Origin: Aurantiacibacter aquimixticola
GTDB taxonomy: Bacteria > Pseudomonadota > Alphaproteobacteria > Sphingomonadales > Sphingomonadaceae
DNA length: 64,000 bases
Assembly: GCF_003605475.1 (NCBI RefSeq)
Contig: NZ_RAHX01000001.1
Location: 62,001 to 126,000, forward strand
Direction of reading: 5' to 3'
The notes beneath the pieces are model-generated. The model made no database searches and was not told where the DNA came from. It was given only the letters and a program-made list of their open reading frames with translations. The translations under genes were made by a program, and so were the position numbers. This document shows positions 34,851 to 44,031 of the stretch, one piece after another (position 1 is the stretch's first letter; every line of letters begins with the position of its first letter).

Positions 34851-35064
34851 AACCGCCGCCCAGGATCAGGCGAATCGCGGCGATTGCAGCGATGATCAGG
34901 CAGAAGTTGCGGCCTGAATTGCTGCTGGAGAGCTGCCCTATGACGATGCCCACGACGACCAGCGGCAGAGCGAACCAATTGCCCCAGCCGAGAAACGGAA
35001 TCTGCGAGGGTATGACGATGACGAGCGAAAGCAGGCCGATGAGGATAGAGACGACGTTCAGCAT
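34843..35064 (-). CDS. Small hydrophobic membrane protein
   Basis: 73 residues with three hydrophobic stretches (VVSILIGLLSLVIVIPSQI, FALPLVVVGIVIGQL, FCLIIAAIAAIRLIL) and a Ser/Asn-rich turn between the last two. Function unknown. Overlaps the end of mutY on the opposite strand. Conservation in relatives was not tested; the hydrophobic pattern makes it a credible gene. Confidence 0.65.
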   Translation of the reverse strand: MLNVVSILIGLLSLVIVIPSQIPFLGWGNWFALPLVVVGIVIGQLSSSNSGRNFCLIIAAIAAIRLILGGGFI

Positions 35065-35175
35065 GCGTTATAGATAGATAACACAGTGGCGTTTCGCAAC
35101 CTTGCTGTGCCACCCGGCGCTGCCTAGGTTCGACAGCTTACGGCCAGGCCGCATTCCCAGCAGGACACCCCCCCG

Positions 35176-36516
35176 ATGTTTTCCGATCTCGTCTCCACCC
35201 CCCTATCCCGTCGCACCACAATTCGCGGCGGCATCGCTCTTGGCGCGGGGATGGCTGCAACCACGCTGCCACTGGGCGCGCCTGCTTTCGCGCAGAGCGC
35301 TTCTGCCGCAGGGCGCTGGCCTTCCGTTGCGCAGTTCATCGACAGTTATGTCGATACGCGAAAGGTCGCAGGCATGGTGGCGGCGATGGGCTTTGGCCAG
35401 CGCGCCCCGGACTTCCTGTCGGAAGGCGCGCGGACATTCGGCGGCGCGGATGCGGTCGGCCCAGACACGCTGTTTCGCATCTATTCCATGACCAAACCGA
35501 TCACCGGCATGGCGGTGATGATGCTGGTGGATGAGGGCGCGCTCGGCCTGGACCAGCCGCTGCACGAAATCCTTCCCGCCTTCCGCAACATGCAGGTACA
35601 AAAACAGTATGACGGGCCGATCACGGCGGACAATCTGGAGCCTGCAGCGCGCCCGATCACCATCCGGCACCTGCTCACGCATACGGCCGGCCTCGGCTAC
35701 ACGATCGTCCAGAACGGGCCGATCAAGGCCGCCTATTCGCGCGCCGGACTGGTGCCGTTTTCCGCCAGCCGCATGGCGCTCGCTCAGGATCTGCTGGGCG
35801 GGACTCCCGCACCCTCTCTCGCGGCCTTCGCAGACCGCCTTGCCCAAGTGCCGCTGGTTCGCCAGCCCGGCTCGCGCTGGAGTTATTCGGTGGCGACCGA
35901 TCTGCTGGGCCGCGTCATCGAAGTTGCCAGCGGAATGGACTTCGCCGCTTTCCTGCAACAGCGTTTCTTCACACCGCTGGGCATGGACAGTACCTTCTTC
36001 CGCGTTCCGCAGGGCGAGGCGAACAGGCTTTCGGGCAATTATTTCCTGATGGGCGGCGTGCCCGTGCCGATCGACCTGCCCGGCAGCTCCGTCTTCCTCG
36101 ACGAGCCGGCATTCCCTTTCGGCGGCGCGGGCCTTGTCTCCACCGCGCGCGATTACGACCGCTTCCTGCAAATGCTCGCCGGATATGGAGAGATCGATGG
36201 ACAGCGCGTGATGAGCGAAGCGGCAGTCCGGCTCGGCACGTCCGACCTCTTTCCCGAAACGCTGGCCGCCAATGGCCGTTTCACCACAAGCGACGGGCGC
36301 AGTTTCGGCTTCGGGGCGGCAGGGCTAGTCGGGCAGGGCGAGGCTGACGGTCTGTTCGGCTGGTTCGGCGCGGCGGGCACGGCAGGCCTCGTCAATATGC
36401 GCGTCGGCCTGCGCCATACGCTGATGACGCAATATATGCCGGCCGAAAATTACGACGTGCAGCAGCGTTTTCCCATCGTCGTCGCCCAAGACGCGATGCG
36501 CATGCTCCCATCGTGA
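35176..36516 (+). CDS. Beta-lactamase-family serine hydrolase, probably Tat-exported
   Basis: 446 residues. The N-terminus SRRTTIRGGIALGAGMAATTLPLGAPAFA looks like a twin-arginine signal. The class C-like catalytic set is S104-M-T-K107 (SxxK), YSV in RWSYSVATDLLG and a C-terminal GWFGAAGTAG in place of HxG. Family members are esterases, D-aminopeptidases or carboxypeptidases; a real beta-lactamase role is doubtful. The stop overlaps the nudC start (GTGA, 36513-36516). Confidence 0.83.
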   Translation: MFSDLVSTPLSRRTTIRGGIALGAGMAATTLPLGAPAFAQSASAAGRWPSVAQFIDSYVDTRKVAGMVAAMGFGQRAPDFLSEGARTFGGADAVGPDTLFRIYSMTKPITGMAVMMLVDEGALGLDQPLHEILPAFRNMQVQKQYDGPITADNLEPAARPITIRHLLTHTAGLGYTIVQNGPIKAAYSRAGLVPFSASRMALAQDLLGGTPAPSLAAFADRLAQVPLVRQPGSRWSYSVATDLLGRVIEVASGMDFAAFLQQRFFTPLGMDSTFFRVPQGEANRLSGNYFLMGGVPVPIDLPGSSVFLDEPAFPFGGAGLVSTARDYDRFLQMLAGYGEIDGQRVMSEAAVRLGTSDLFPETLAANGRFTTSDGRSFGFGAAGLVGQGEADGLFGWFGAAGTAGLVNMRVGLRHTLMTQYMPAENYDVQQRFPIVVAQDAMRMLPS

Positions 36517-37406
36517 ACGCCGCCGCGCCCGTTCCTGCGCTGACCGGCCATGGCATGGACCGGGATGACCATACGCGCGCCGATCCGCAGCGGCTGAAGG
36601 CCATGCGGAAGCGCGCCGATGCGAAGCTGCTGGCGATGGACGGCCTGCTGCCCGAACTGGACGAGAACGCGCTGGTCTATCGTCCTCTGGAAGGCGAGGC
36701 GGACGATCTGGTCTATCTCGGCCTGAAGGACGGTGCGCCGATCTTCGCCGCGCTGACCGAAAAGGGCGACACCCGCCCCGCTTACGAGCAACGCCCGACC
36801 CGCGCGCTGATTATGCGGCTGGGCGCACGCGATCTGGCGATTTACGCCGGTGCTCGCAGCCTGGTGGATTGGCACGCGCGCCATCGCTTCTGCGCCAATT
36901 GCGGCCAACCCACCACGCTCGCGAAGGGCGGCTGGCAGCGCAATTGCGATGGATCGACGGGCTGCGGCGCTTCGCATTTTCCGCGCACCGATCCGGTCGC
37001 GATCATGCTTGTGGAGCATAACGGCCATCTGTTGCTCGGCCGCGGCGCTGGTTTTCCGGAAGGGGCCTATTCGGCGCTGGCCGGATTTATCGAGCCGGGC
37101 GAGAATATCGAGGAAGCCGTCGCGCGTGAAACGCTGGAAGAAGCGGGCGTGCGTGTGCAGGACGTGACCTATATCGCCAGCCAGCCCTGGCCTTTTCCAT
37201 CGAATCTCATGATCGGCTGCCACGCTTTTGCGCTGGATCGCGATATCGTTCTCGACAAGACGGAGCTGGAGGATGCGCGCTGGTTCAGCCAATCCGAAGT
37301 GGAAGAGGCCATGGCGAGGGGTCGCGGCTCGACCAGCTTTTTCGCGCCTCCTCCAGAAGCGATTGCGCACACGCTGCTCGCCTGGTGGCTCGATATAAAA
37401 GGTTAG
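36513..37406 (+). CDS. nudC: NAD+ diphosphatase / RNA NAD-decapping NUDIX hydrolase
   Basis: 297 residues from a GTG that overlaps the previous stop. A zinc ribbon (FCANCGQ, then NCDGSTGC) precedes the NUDIX box GFIEPGENIEEAVARETLEEAGV and the NudC-specific SQPWPFPSNLMIG. It splits NAD(H) to NMN(H) and AMP and can remove NAD caps from RNA (known family roles). A strong hairpin follows. Confidence 0.92.
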   Translation: MNAAAPVPALTGHGMDRDDHTRADPQRLKAMRKRADAKLLAMDGLLPELDENALVYRPLEGEADDLVYLGLKDGAPIFAALTEKGDTRPAYEQRPTRALIMRLGARDLAIYAGARSLVDWHARHRFCANCGQPTTLAKGGWQRNCDGSTGCGASHFPRTDPVAIMLVEHNGHLLLGRGAGFPEGAYSALAGFIEPGENIEEAVARETLEEAGVRVQDVTYIASQPWPFPSNLMIGCHAFALDRDIVLDKTELEDARWFSQSEVEEAMARGRGSTSFFAPPPEAIAHTLLAWWLDIKG

Positions 37407-37415
37407 TGGCGCACA

Positions 37416-37457
37416 CGAGAAAGGCGGGCAACGCCGATGCGCTACCCGCCTTTCTCG
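37416..37457. terminator. Bidirectional terminator between nudC and a small minus-strand gene
   Basis: CGAGAAAGGCGGG (37416-37428) and its exact reverse complement (37445-37457) form a 13-bp stem with a 16-base loop. The plus strand continues ATCACTAATTTCTTTC. It lies between converging stops at 37406 and 37475, fitting a shared terminator. Confidence 0.65.
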
Positions 37458-37474
37458 ATCACTAATTTCTTTCG

Positions 37475-37720
37475 TCAGCTCTTTCGCGAATCCTGCATCG
37501 CGGCGAGCGTTTTCGGACCCTTCATCGCGTCCTGCTGCGGATTGTCGCTGCCCACGGCGGGTTCGCGATTTTCCGGATCGGTCGCGCGATTGAGTTCACC
37601 TCTGGTGCCGACCTGCTTGGGCACTTCGCCCCCGGAGCGGCTGCCCTGCGAGGGCGAAAGACCGTCCTGCATGCTGTCGATCAGTTCATTGTCGGGATGG
37701 CGGTTCTGGCGTTCTGGCAT
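37475..37720 (-). CDS. Small hydrophilic protein hidden in a longer frame
   Basis: 81 residues starting at an ATG with AAGGAGA nine bases upstream (MPERQNRHPDNELIDSMQDG). It is rich in Gln, Asp, Ser, Pro and Gly and probably disordered. The open frame extends upstream to 38533 without a stop, but that extension is antisense to the next gene and has no ribosome site, so the short form is the gene. Function unknown; such proteins are often stress-related in sphingomonads (inference). Confidence 0.7.
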   Translation of the reverse strand: MPERQNRHPDNELIDSMQDGLSPSQGSRSGGEVPKQVGTRGELNRATDPENREPAVGSDNPQQDAMKGPKTLAAMQDSRKS

Positions 37721-37828
37721 TGTAATCTCCTTTGCCTTTTCAACGGGCGAGGGCGGGCAGGCGTTCCGAATACATGCGCCGTTCATCGCGATTTGGCTTC
37801 GGCTGCGCGACGCCAGCACGGAGCATTT

Positions 37829-38725
37829 ATGACTTTTCGCATTCTCGCCGCGGCCATCGCTCTGACAGTCGCCGGTGCGGCGCAGGCGCAGGATCATCTG
37901 GTTGCCAATGCGCGCGAACCGATCGACATTCTTGTCAACGGCCAGCCGGTGCGGATGCTGATCGCGCCAGACGCCGTGCAGGCACCCGCCGTAAACGCTG
38001 CGGCGGCGGAGAGGCTTGGGCTGGAGCCCAGCCTTTTCAACTTCGTGTTCGTGATCGGCCCGACCCATCTGCCCTTCCGCACCGACACAATCCGCTACGA
38101 GGCGCAGGGCGAGCGATTTCGCCGCCGCACCGCTTTCAGCGAAGCGATCATCGTCGACGGCGCGGACGGAGTTGTCGGCCCGGCCGGCTTTCCGCATGAG
38201 CGCGTGACGCTGCGCCTGCGCGCGCAGACGAGCGATGACCGTGCCATCGTCCTGCCGCTGCACAAGATGGGGCGTACGCTCGCGGGAACGCGGATCGAGG
38301 TCGGCGGGGTGCCGATCCACGTGGCCTTCAGCTTCGACAGACCGGAAACGCTCGTCAGCGCGACCGGCGGTGCACTGATTGCCGAGGGGCAAGGCGGTTA
38401 CTTCGACGGGGAAGCGCAAGAGATGGATATCCTTTACAAGGTGGCACGCCCCGTCCGCCCGCTGACCTTGCGTGAACCGCTGATGCTTGGCGAGCTGGAA
38501 ATCCGCAACATCGCCGTGCGAACCAGCGATCATGGCAGCTCATCGACCATCGGCGAGAGCGCGCCCGATCCGGACGAGATCGTCGTCACCGCGCGCGACG
38601 ACGACATGCCGCGCCAGCGCATGTATGTCGGTCTGGACACGATCGGCCACTGCGCCAGCATCGCCTACGATTTCGAGGAAGAGACGCTGACACTGATGTG
38701 CCCGGATCAGCCGGCAGCGCGCTAG
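37829..38725 (+). CDS. Secreted retropepsin-like protein with degenerate active sites
   Basis: 298 residues with a signal peptide (MTFRILAAAIALTVAGAAQAQ). The layout resembles two aspartyl-protease-like halves: IDILVNGQPVRMLIAPDAVQAP near 32-53 and TRIEVGGVPIHVAFSFDRPETL near 154-175. At both expected DTG positions the motif is lost (APDA, FDRP), so proteolysis is doubtful. A GGAG site lies before the ATG. It converges with the DUF1489 gene, overlapping by four bases. Confidence 0.6.
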   Translation: MTFRILAAAIALTVAGAAQAQDHLVANAREPIDILVNGQPVRMLIAPDAVQAPAVNAAAAERLGLEPSLFNFVFVIGPTHLPFRTDTIRYEAQGERFRRRTAFSEAIIVDGADGVVGPAGFPHERVTLRLRAQTSDDRAIVLPLHKMGRTLAGTRIEVGGVPIHVAFSFDRPETLVSATGGALIAEGQGGYFDGEAQEMDILYKVARPVRPLTLREPLMLGELEIRNIAVRTSDHGSSSTIGESAPDPDEIVVTARDDDMPRQRMYVGLDTIGHCASIAYDFEEETLTLMCPDQPAAR

Positions 38726-39111
38726 ATCAATCCCAGCCGTTGCAGTTTGCCCGCCAGGCGGCCGGGGATGAGATCGCCCACATCCTCGCCGTCCTCCAGA
38801 TCGCGCGGGGGTTCGCCTTTCAGATAGCGCCAGCCCTGATGCGCGCGCTTCGGGCGCGGCAGCACGCGGATGAGGCGTGGCTCCATCTCGATCCGCCAGC
38901 GGCCATTATCGGTCTGAGAGAAGCCGAGGATCGGCGAACGGGCGACCAGATTGTGATCGTGGATCCAGAAGAGCGATCCGCCGATGCATTCCTCCCACCG
39001 CGTCGGGCGATAGCGGGTGGTCAGATGAGGACTGCTGCGCCCCGCATACCACCGCTCGATATCGCCGAAGCTCTTCGCTCCGAAAGCGATCTTGGTCAGA
39101 TGCAGCGGCAT
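38722..39111 (-). CDS. DUF1489 family protein
   Basis: 129 residues, MPLHLTKIAFGAKSFGDIERWY at the start, then TRYRPTRWEECIGGSLFWIHDHNLVARSPILGF and RLIRVLPRPKRAHQGWRYL. These match the alphaproteobacterial DUF1489 family, function unknown. The ATG at 39111 follows the family start; the longer frame to 39279 overlaps the divergent promoter region. Confidence 0.82.
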   Translation of the reverse strand: MPLHLTKIAFGAKSFGDIERWYAGRSSPHLTTRYRPTRWEECIGGSLFWIHDHNLVARSPILGFSQTDNGRWRIEMEPRLIRVLPRPKRAHQGWRYLKGEPPRDLEDGEDVGDLIPGRLAGKLQRLGLI

Positions 39112-39277
39112 GGGGTGAGAGATAGGGTCGCCGGCGCGATCCTCAAGCACTGCGCAAGTCGCCTGAAACCCGCACGGATTTGCGTTTCCCAAAAATCCTG
39201 TAAGACTTCGGCATGCGAGATGACTGTCCGATCGGAAACGCCATCGTGGCGGGTTGGACACAGGAAGGGATGACACC

Positions 39278-41002
39278 ATGCGTTACACTCTGGCCGCGGC
39301 GCTTGCCGCACCCGCACTCGTGATCGCGACGCCCGCCGCGGCGCAGGATCCAGTCGGCTATTGGGAAGGCATGCTCGATGCGGGCACGGTGCAGCTGCCC
39401 ATCGGCGTGAATATCGAGCGGGCCGCGGACGGCACGCTGACCGGGACACTCGACAGCCCGGCGCAGAACAGTTTCGACATTCCGGTCGGCGAGATCGTGC
39501 AGGAAGGCGACAGCCTGACCATCACCGTACCCGTCATCGGCGGCCGATACGAGGCGGAGTGGGACGCGGCGCAGCAGGGTTGGCGCGGCTTCTTCAATCA
39601 GGGCGGGCAAGCGCTGCCGCTTGCTCTCACCCCCGGCACACGGCCCGAGCGCAGCGCTGCCGCGCAGCCTGCGCTCCCGGCGGACTGGGCGATCCCGGCG
39701 AATGATGCGGTGTCCGAGATCGTGGGCGAGCGGCTCGCCATGCGGCCGGGCACCGGCATGGTGGTCGGCATGCTGACGCCCGACGGCATCCGCGTGGTCT
39801 CCAATGGGCCGGGCGAGGGCACGCCCTACGATGCGGACACTCTGTTCGAAATCGGCTCCATCACGAAGGTCTTCGCCGCATTGCTGCTTGCCGACATGGC
39901 GCTCGACGGCACCGTTTCGCTGGACGATCCGGTGGCCGACTACCTGCCCGACGGCGTAACCATGCCGAGCCGGAATGGCCAGCAGATCACGCTGAAGAAC
40001 CTTGCCCGCCACGATAGCGGCCTGCCGCGCTTGCCAGATAATATGGCCGCGGCAGACATTCGCGATCCCTATGTTGATTATGGCGAGGCGGAACTGCTCG
40101 AATTTCTCTCGGGCTACGAGCTCACCCGCGATATCGGCAGCGAATATGCCTACTCCAATCTCGGCTTCGGCCTGCTCGGCTACGCGCTGGAGCGGGCGGG
40201 CGGTGCCGATTTCGAAACGCTGCTGCGCCAGCGCATCCTCGATCCGCTGGAGATGACCGATACTGCGATCACGCTCAGCGACGAGCAGCAGGCGCGCTTC
40301 GCCACCGGGCGCGACGAATACAATCGGGAGACGCTGGCCTGGAGCATGAACGCCTTGTCGGCCGCCGGGGCGCTGAAATCCAACGCCACCGACCTGCTCA
40401 AATTCGCCCACGCCGCGATGGACCCGCAATCGGCGATCGCGCCCGCCATGCAGCTTGCCCTGTCGGACCTGCGCGATGCGCCGGGCTATCGCAGCGGACT
40501 GGGCTGGATGGTGGCAAACACGCCGAGCGGCATGATCGCCATGCATGGCGGCGGCACGGGCGGCTTTCGCGCGCATGTCGCCGTTCAGGAAAATACCGGG
40601 CGCGGCGTGGTGGTACTGACCAACAGCGCCATAGAGCCCTCGACGCAGGACATTGCGCTGCACCTGCTGGCCGGCGCGCCCCTGGCCGAGGCGCAGCCCG
40701 TGCCCGATGCGCCCGTCGAAGTGGCGCGCGACGAAGTAACCCTCACCACCGCCCAGCTGGACCGCGTCGTCGGCACCTATCGCTTCGGCCCCGGCGTGGA
40801 TCTCGTCATCACGCGCGAAGGCGATCAGCTGATGGCCGCGGTGACGGGCCAGGCCGCCTTGCCGATCTATCCGCGTTCTCAGACCGAATTCTTCTACCGC
40901 GCCGTGAATGCCGAAGTGGCGTTTGCCGAGGAGAATGGCGAGATAGTCGGTGCGACGTTCACGCAAGATGGACGGGTGTCGCCGCTGACGGTGGTCGAGT
41001 GA
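39278..41002 (+). CDS. Secreted serine hydrolase (class C beta-lactamase fold) with N- and C-terminal extensions
   Basis: 574 residues with a signal peptide (TLAAALAAPALVIATPAAAQ). A small beta-rich domain (about 24-120) precedes the catalytic domain: S194-I-T-K197 (SxxK), YSN in EYAYSNLGFGLLGYALE, and HGGGTGGF as the third motif. A C-terminal lipocalin-like extension (VVGTYRFGPGVDLVITREGDQL) resembles that of other periplasmic esterases and D-aminopeptidases. All catalytic motifs are intact, unlike the partner at 35176. Preceded by AGGAAGGG. Confidence 0.84.
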   Translation: MRYTLAAALAAPALVIATPAAAQDPVGYWEGMLDAGTVQLPIGVNIERAADGTLTGTLDSPAQNSFDIPVGEIVQEGDSLTITVPVIGGRYEAEWDAAQQGWRGFFNQGGQALPLALTPGTRPERSAAAQPALPADWAIPANDAVSEIVGERLAMRPGTGMVVGMLTPDGIRVVSNGPGEGTPYDADTLFEIGSITKVFAALLLADMALDGTVSLDDPVADYLPDGVTMPSRNGQQITLKNLARHDSGLPRLPDNMAAADIRDPYVDYGEAELLEFLSGYELTRDIGSEYAYSNLGFGLLGYALERAGGADFETLLRQRILDPLEMTDTAITLSDEQQARFATGRDEYNRETLAWSMNALSAAGALKSNATDLLKFAHAAMDPQSAIAPAMQLALSDLRDAPGYRSGLGWMVANTPSGMIAMHGGGTGGFRAHVAVQENTGRGVVVLTNSAIEPSTQDIALHLLAGAPLAEAQPVPDAPVEVARDEVTLTTAQLDRVVGTYRFGPGVDLVITREGDQLMAAVTGQAALPIYPRSQTEFFYRAVNAEVAFAEENGEIVGATFTQDGRVSPLTVVE

Positions 41003-41154
41003 GGGGTCCGATTACTGGCTCATCTCAAACGGCCTTTTTGCCGGTGCCAGTCGTGTATTCGAAGGAAGAGACTACAGGCCGATCTCAGGAACACTTCCCA
41101 GTCGCTCGGATCGGTTACGAATGAAGCACGTGGTAGTCATCTCCTACCCTGTGC

Positions 41155-41778
41155 TCAATTGGCGCAGTCTGGCCATACCTCTTCGCCAGCGATGGCCCTG
41201 TTCAATTGTCCGAAGGACCATTCGTTTCCCCGGATGAAGAAATCGAACATGGTTTGCCATGTCGGTCCATCGCCATAACCAAGGCCCCAGCTGGTGATTT
41301 GCGTTCGATCGCGATCAAGCGGCGTAAACTCGATGACATTGTAAAGATTTTCGCGCCGCGCGTAGATTTCCTCGTTCATCCACTCTGCTTCGCGCGCGGT
41401 GTCGAGGTTCGATTGCAGGGTCAGCAGGTGCTGCGGCACGAAGTTCACGATGGTAAGCTCGATCGTATTGGCATCTCCGATGGAAGCGCAGCTATCGTAG
41501 TGCGTTCGGATCGTGCCCCCAGTCCTCAGATCGACATCGGCCACAGGTGCCATCCAGCGCATGACCTGGCTCGGCTCGGTAAAAAACGCCCACGTCTGTT
41601 CGAGGTCGGCATCAACGATCACCGATTGCTTGAGAGCCATTTCACTCTCGCTGATACGCACCATCTCGGACATGACCACACCGGCCGCATCTTGTTGTTC
41701 ATCTTGGGCAGCAGCACTGACCGATGGCGTCGTGGCGAGCGCGCCGAACAATATCAGGGCAAGTAGCGTATTTCTCAT
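41155..41778 (-). CDS. Secreted SRPBCC (START-fold) protein
   Basis: 207 residues with a signal peptide (NTLLALILFGALATTPSVSAAAQ). The mature protein matches the AHSA1/polyketide-cyclase SRPBCC fold: SVIVDADLEQTWAFFTEPSQVMRWMAP, then TGGTIRTHYD and a C-terminal helix. Ligand unknown. GC content is visibly lower than in neighbouring genes, so late acquisition is possible. It stands alone between intergenic regions of about 150 and 260 bases. Confidence 0.75.
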   Translation of the reverse strand: MRNTLLALILFGALATTPSVSAAAQDEQQDAAGVVMSEMVRISESEMALKQSVIVDADLEQTWAFFTEPSQVMRWMAPVADVDLRTGGTIRTHYDSCASIGDANTIELTIVNFVPQHLLTLQSNLDTAREAEWMNEEIYARRENLYNVIEFTPLDRDRTQITSWGLGYGDGPTWQTMFDFFIRGNEWSFGQLNRAIAGEEVWPDCAN

Positions 41779-41993
41779 CGGTTCAGCTTCTCCATCGAGA
41801 GGGTTGGTCGCTCATACACTGCTCCGATGCAAGGAAGATGGAAATCAGAGCGCGCACCCTGTGATTTCGGATGGCGCTTTGCTGTCCTACACCATTACCG
41901 CCGTGCCAGCCCCTCCCGTCCATGCATATCCGCCCGCTAGCTCAGTATTTACGCCCCTCACAGCCGCGCTGCGTGTGCCGGGAATTTCTTCCT

Positions 41994-42024
41994 CAGGACA
42001 CAGTCACACCTGTAACACCCTTGC
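41994..42024 (+). repeat. Copy B of the dispersed TGTCACAC-type motif
   Basis: Reads CAGGACACAGTCACAC then CTGTAACACCCTTGC, three differences from copy A at 4829-4859. It lies 15 bases beyond the mgtE stop. The other bases of this 260-base gap (41779-42038) show no gene, only a mildly AT-richer stretch next to the SRPBCC start. Confidence 0.55.
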
Positions 42025-42038
42025 GTTTGGTGCAACAC

Positions 42039-43457
42039 TCACACGGTGGCGAGGCCTGCCAGGACGGCGAGGCCGAGGAAGGCGAAGAAGCCCATCGAGT
42101 CGGTGATCATGGTCACGAACACGCTGCTCGCCACCGCCGGGTCCTGGTCCAGCCGCTCGAAGGCGACGGGCACCAGCACGCCCGCCATGCCGGAGACGAT
42201 GATGTTGACGATCATGGCCGCCGCGATCACCGCGCCGAGTTGCGGCGTGAACAGCAAGGCGGTCGCGATGCCGATCAGCACGGCGACCGTCGCGCCGTTC
42301 ATCAGCGCCACCTTCAGCTCCCGAAGCAGGATGCGCTTCGTGTTGCTTCGGGTGAGCTGGTTCATGGCGATGGCGCGCACCGTCACCGCCATCGTCTGCG
42401 TGCCGGCATTGCCGCCGATGCTGGCGACGATGGGCATGAGGATGGCGAGCGCCACCAGCTGCTCGATCGCGGCGCCGAAGAAAGCGATGATGGCGCTGGC
42501 CACAACGGCGGTGCCGAGATTGGCGATCAGCCAGCGCACGCGGGCGGAGTATGCGTCGCGCAGCGGCTCATTGATATCGCCTTCGCCCGCGCCCGACAGC
42601 AGCATGACGTCCTCGTCCGCTTCCTCCTGGATGATGTGGACGATGTCGTCGACCGTCAGCTGGCCGACCAGTCGCCCGCTCTCATCCACCACGGCGGCGG
42701 AGATCAGGGCATACTTCTGAAAGCGGAGCGCGACCTCTTCCTGGTCCATGCCCACGGGGATCAGCGTCTGGTCCCGCTTCATCACGTCGGTCAGGGCGAT
42801 GTCGCGCGGGGTGCGCAGGGTCCAGCTCAGCTGGCAGGATCCGACCGGGTGGTAGCGGTGATCGACGATGAACACTTCCCAGAACTCGGTGATCAGGTCG
42901 TCGCTCTTCCGCAGATAGTCGATGAGATCCCCCACCGTCATGCTTTCTGGCACGGCAACCAGCTCGCGCTGCATCAGGCGGCCCGCGCTCTCCTCCGGAT
43001 AGGTGAGGGCGCTCTCGATCGCGGCGCGGTCCCCGGGTTCGACTTGGGACAGGATGGCGCGCTGGTCCGGCTCGTCGAGGTCCTCGATCAGCTGGACGGC
43101 ATCGTCCGTCTCCAGCTGTTCGACGATGTCGGCGACCGCTTCGGGCGGCAGCGCCTCCAGCATGTCCTCTCGCACGTAGTCGTTGAGCTCGGCGATCACC
43201 TCGCTGCCCATCAGATCCGTGATGGCGGCGGCGAGCATGGTGCGATCTTCCCGCTCGAACAGCTCGAACAGGTCGGCAATGTCGGCCGGGTGGAGCGGCT
43301 CGACGAGGTCATACGTGCTGTCCTCATTGTCGTCGCGCAGGCTCTCGCGGACCTGGCGGACGAATTCAGGCTTCAGCCGGTTCTCCTCGTCGAACTGCTC
43401 GCCTTCGCCCTGAACGGGTGTCTCGACGTCGCGGTCCTGGAGATCGGTTGCGCTCAT
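42039..43457 (-). CDS. mgtE: Magnesium transporter MgtE
   Basis: 472 residues: N-terminal acidic helical domain (LHPADIADLFELFEREDR), two CBS domains (ALTYPEESAGRLMQREL; DVMKRDQTLIPVGMDQEEV and DESGRLVGQLTVDDIV), and five C-terminal membrane helices with GNAGTQTMAVTVRAIAM and the magnesium-gate region. A channel-like Mg2+ importer regulated by cytosolic Mg2+ via the N and CBS domains (known). Monocistronic; diverges from the cyclophilin gene. Confidence 0.93.
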   Translation of the reverse strand: MSATDLQDRDVETPVQGEGEQFDEENRLKPEFVRQVRESLRDDNEDSTYDLVEPLHPADIADLFELFEREDRTMLAAAITDLMGSEVIAELNDYVREDMLEALPPEAVADIVEQLETDDAVQLIEDLDEPDQRAILSQVEPGDRAAIESALTYPEESAGRLMQRELVAVPESMTVGDLIDYLRKSDDLITEFWEVFIVDHRYHPVGSCQLSWTLRTPRDIALTDVMKRDQTLIPVGMDQEEVALRFQKYALISAAVVDESGRLVGQLTVDDIVHIIQEEADEDVMLLSGAGEGDINEPLRDAYSARVRWLIANLGTAVVASAIIAFFGAAIEQLVALAILMPIVASIGGNAGTQTMAVTVRAIAMNQLTRSNTKRILLRELKVALMNGATVAVLIGIATALLFTPQLGAVIAAAMIVNIIVSGMAGVLVPVAFERLDQDPAVASSVFVTMITDSMGFFAFLGLAVLAGLATV

Positions 43458-43558
43458 GGCGAGCGGTCTATTGCGCTCTCCCGCAAAAGCAAGCGAGCCG
43501 TGACATTGCCCCCCAAGTCCCTATGTAGGCGCGCAAACGCAATCAGGAGACACCGCAT

Positions 43559-44023
43559 ATGGCTGACCAGACACTCACCTTCACCCTCGACACCGGCGAT
43601 GGGGACGGCAAGGACGTGGTCATCAAGCTGCGGCCGGACCTTGCGCCCAAGCATGTCGAGCGGATTACCGAACTGGCCAAGGACGGCTTCTACGATGGCG
43701 TCGTGTTCCATCGCGTGATCCCCGGCTTCATGGCGCAAGGCGGCGATCCGACCGGCACCGGCATGAGCGGCAGCGACAAGCCGAATCTCGATCAGGAATT
43801 CAGCGATCACGCCCATACGCGCGGCACCTGCTCCATGGCCCGCACGCAGGATCCGAACAGCGCGAACAGCCAGTTCTTCATCTGCTTCGACGATGCCCGC
43901 TTCCTCGATCGGCAATACACCGTCTGGGGCGAAGTCGAGAGCGGCATGGACCATGTCGACGCGCTGCCCAAGGGCGAGCCGCCCGCCAATCCGGGCAAGA
44001 TCGTGAAAGCGACCGTGGGCTGA
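43559..44023 (+). CDS. ppiB: Cyclophilin-type peptidyl-prolyl isomerase
   Basis: 154 residues, no signal peptide, so cytosolic. Core motifs: DGVVFHRVIPGFMAQGGDPTGTG, GTCSMARTQDPNSANSQFFICF and FTVWGEV-like QYTVWGEVESGM. Catalyses proline isomerisation during folding. AGGAGA ribosome site upstream. It converges with a LysR gene 20 bases away, with a shared hairpin. Confidence 0.93.
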   Translation: MADQTLTFTLDTGDGDGKDVVIKLRPDLAPKHVERITELAKDGFYDGVVFHRVIPGFMAQGGDPTGTGMSGSDKPNLDQEFSDHAHTRGTCSMARTQDPNSANSQFFICFDDARFLDRQYTVWGEVESGMDHVDALPKGEPPANPGKIVKATVG

Positions 44024-44031
44024 TCCGGCTT

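Noticed and set aside
39143..40966. 607-codon minus-strand open frame opposite the serine hydrolase, and similar long antisense frames at 792-2015, 19075-20406, 20337-21650, 21173-22600, 41871-43718 and 55220-56779
   Set aside because: Each is antisense to a well-recognised gene, has a low-complexity His/Arg/Gly-rich translation without family motifs, and arises from high GC at third positions.
35176..41002. The two serine hydrolases as antibiotic-resistance beta-lactamases
   Set aside because: The SxxK family is dominated by esterases and peptidases, and the first protein lacks the usual third motif; no resistance context is present.
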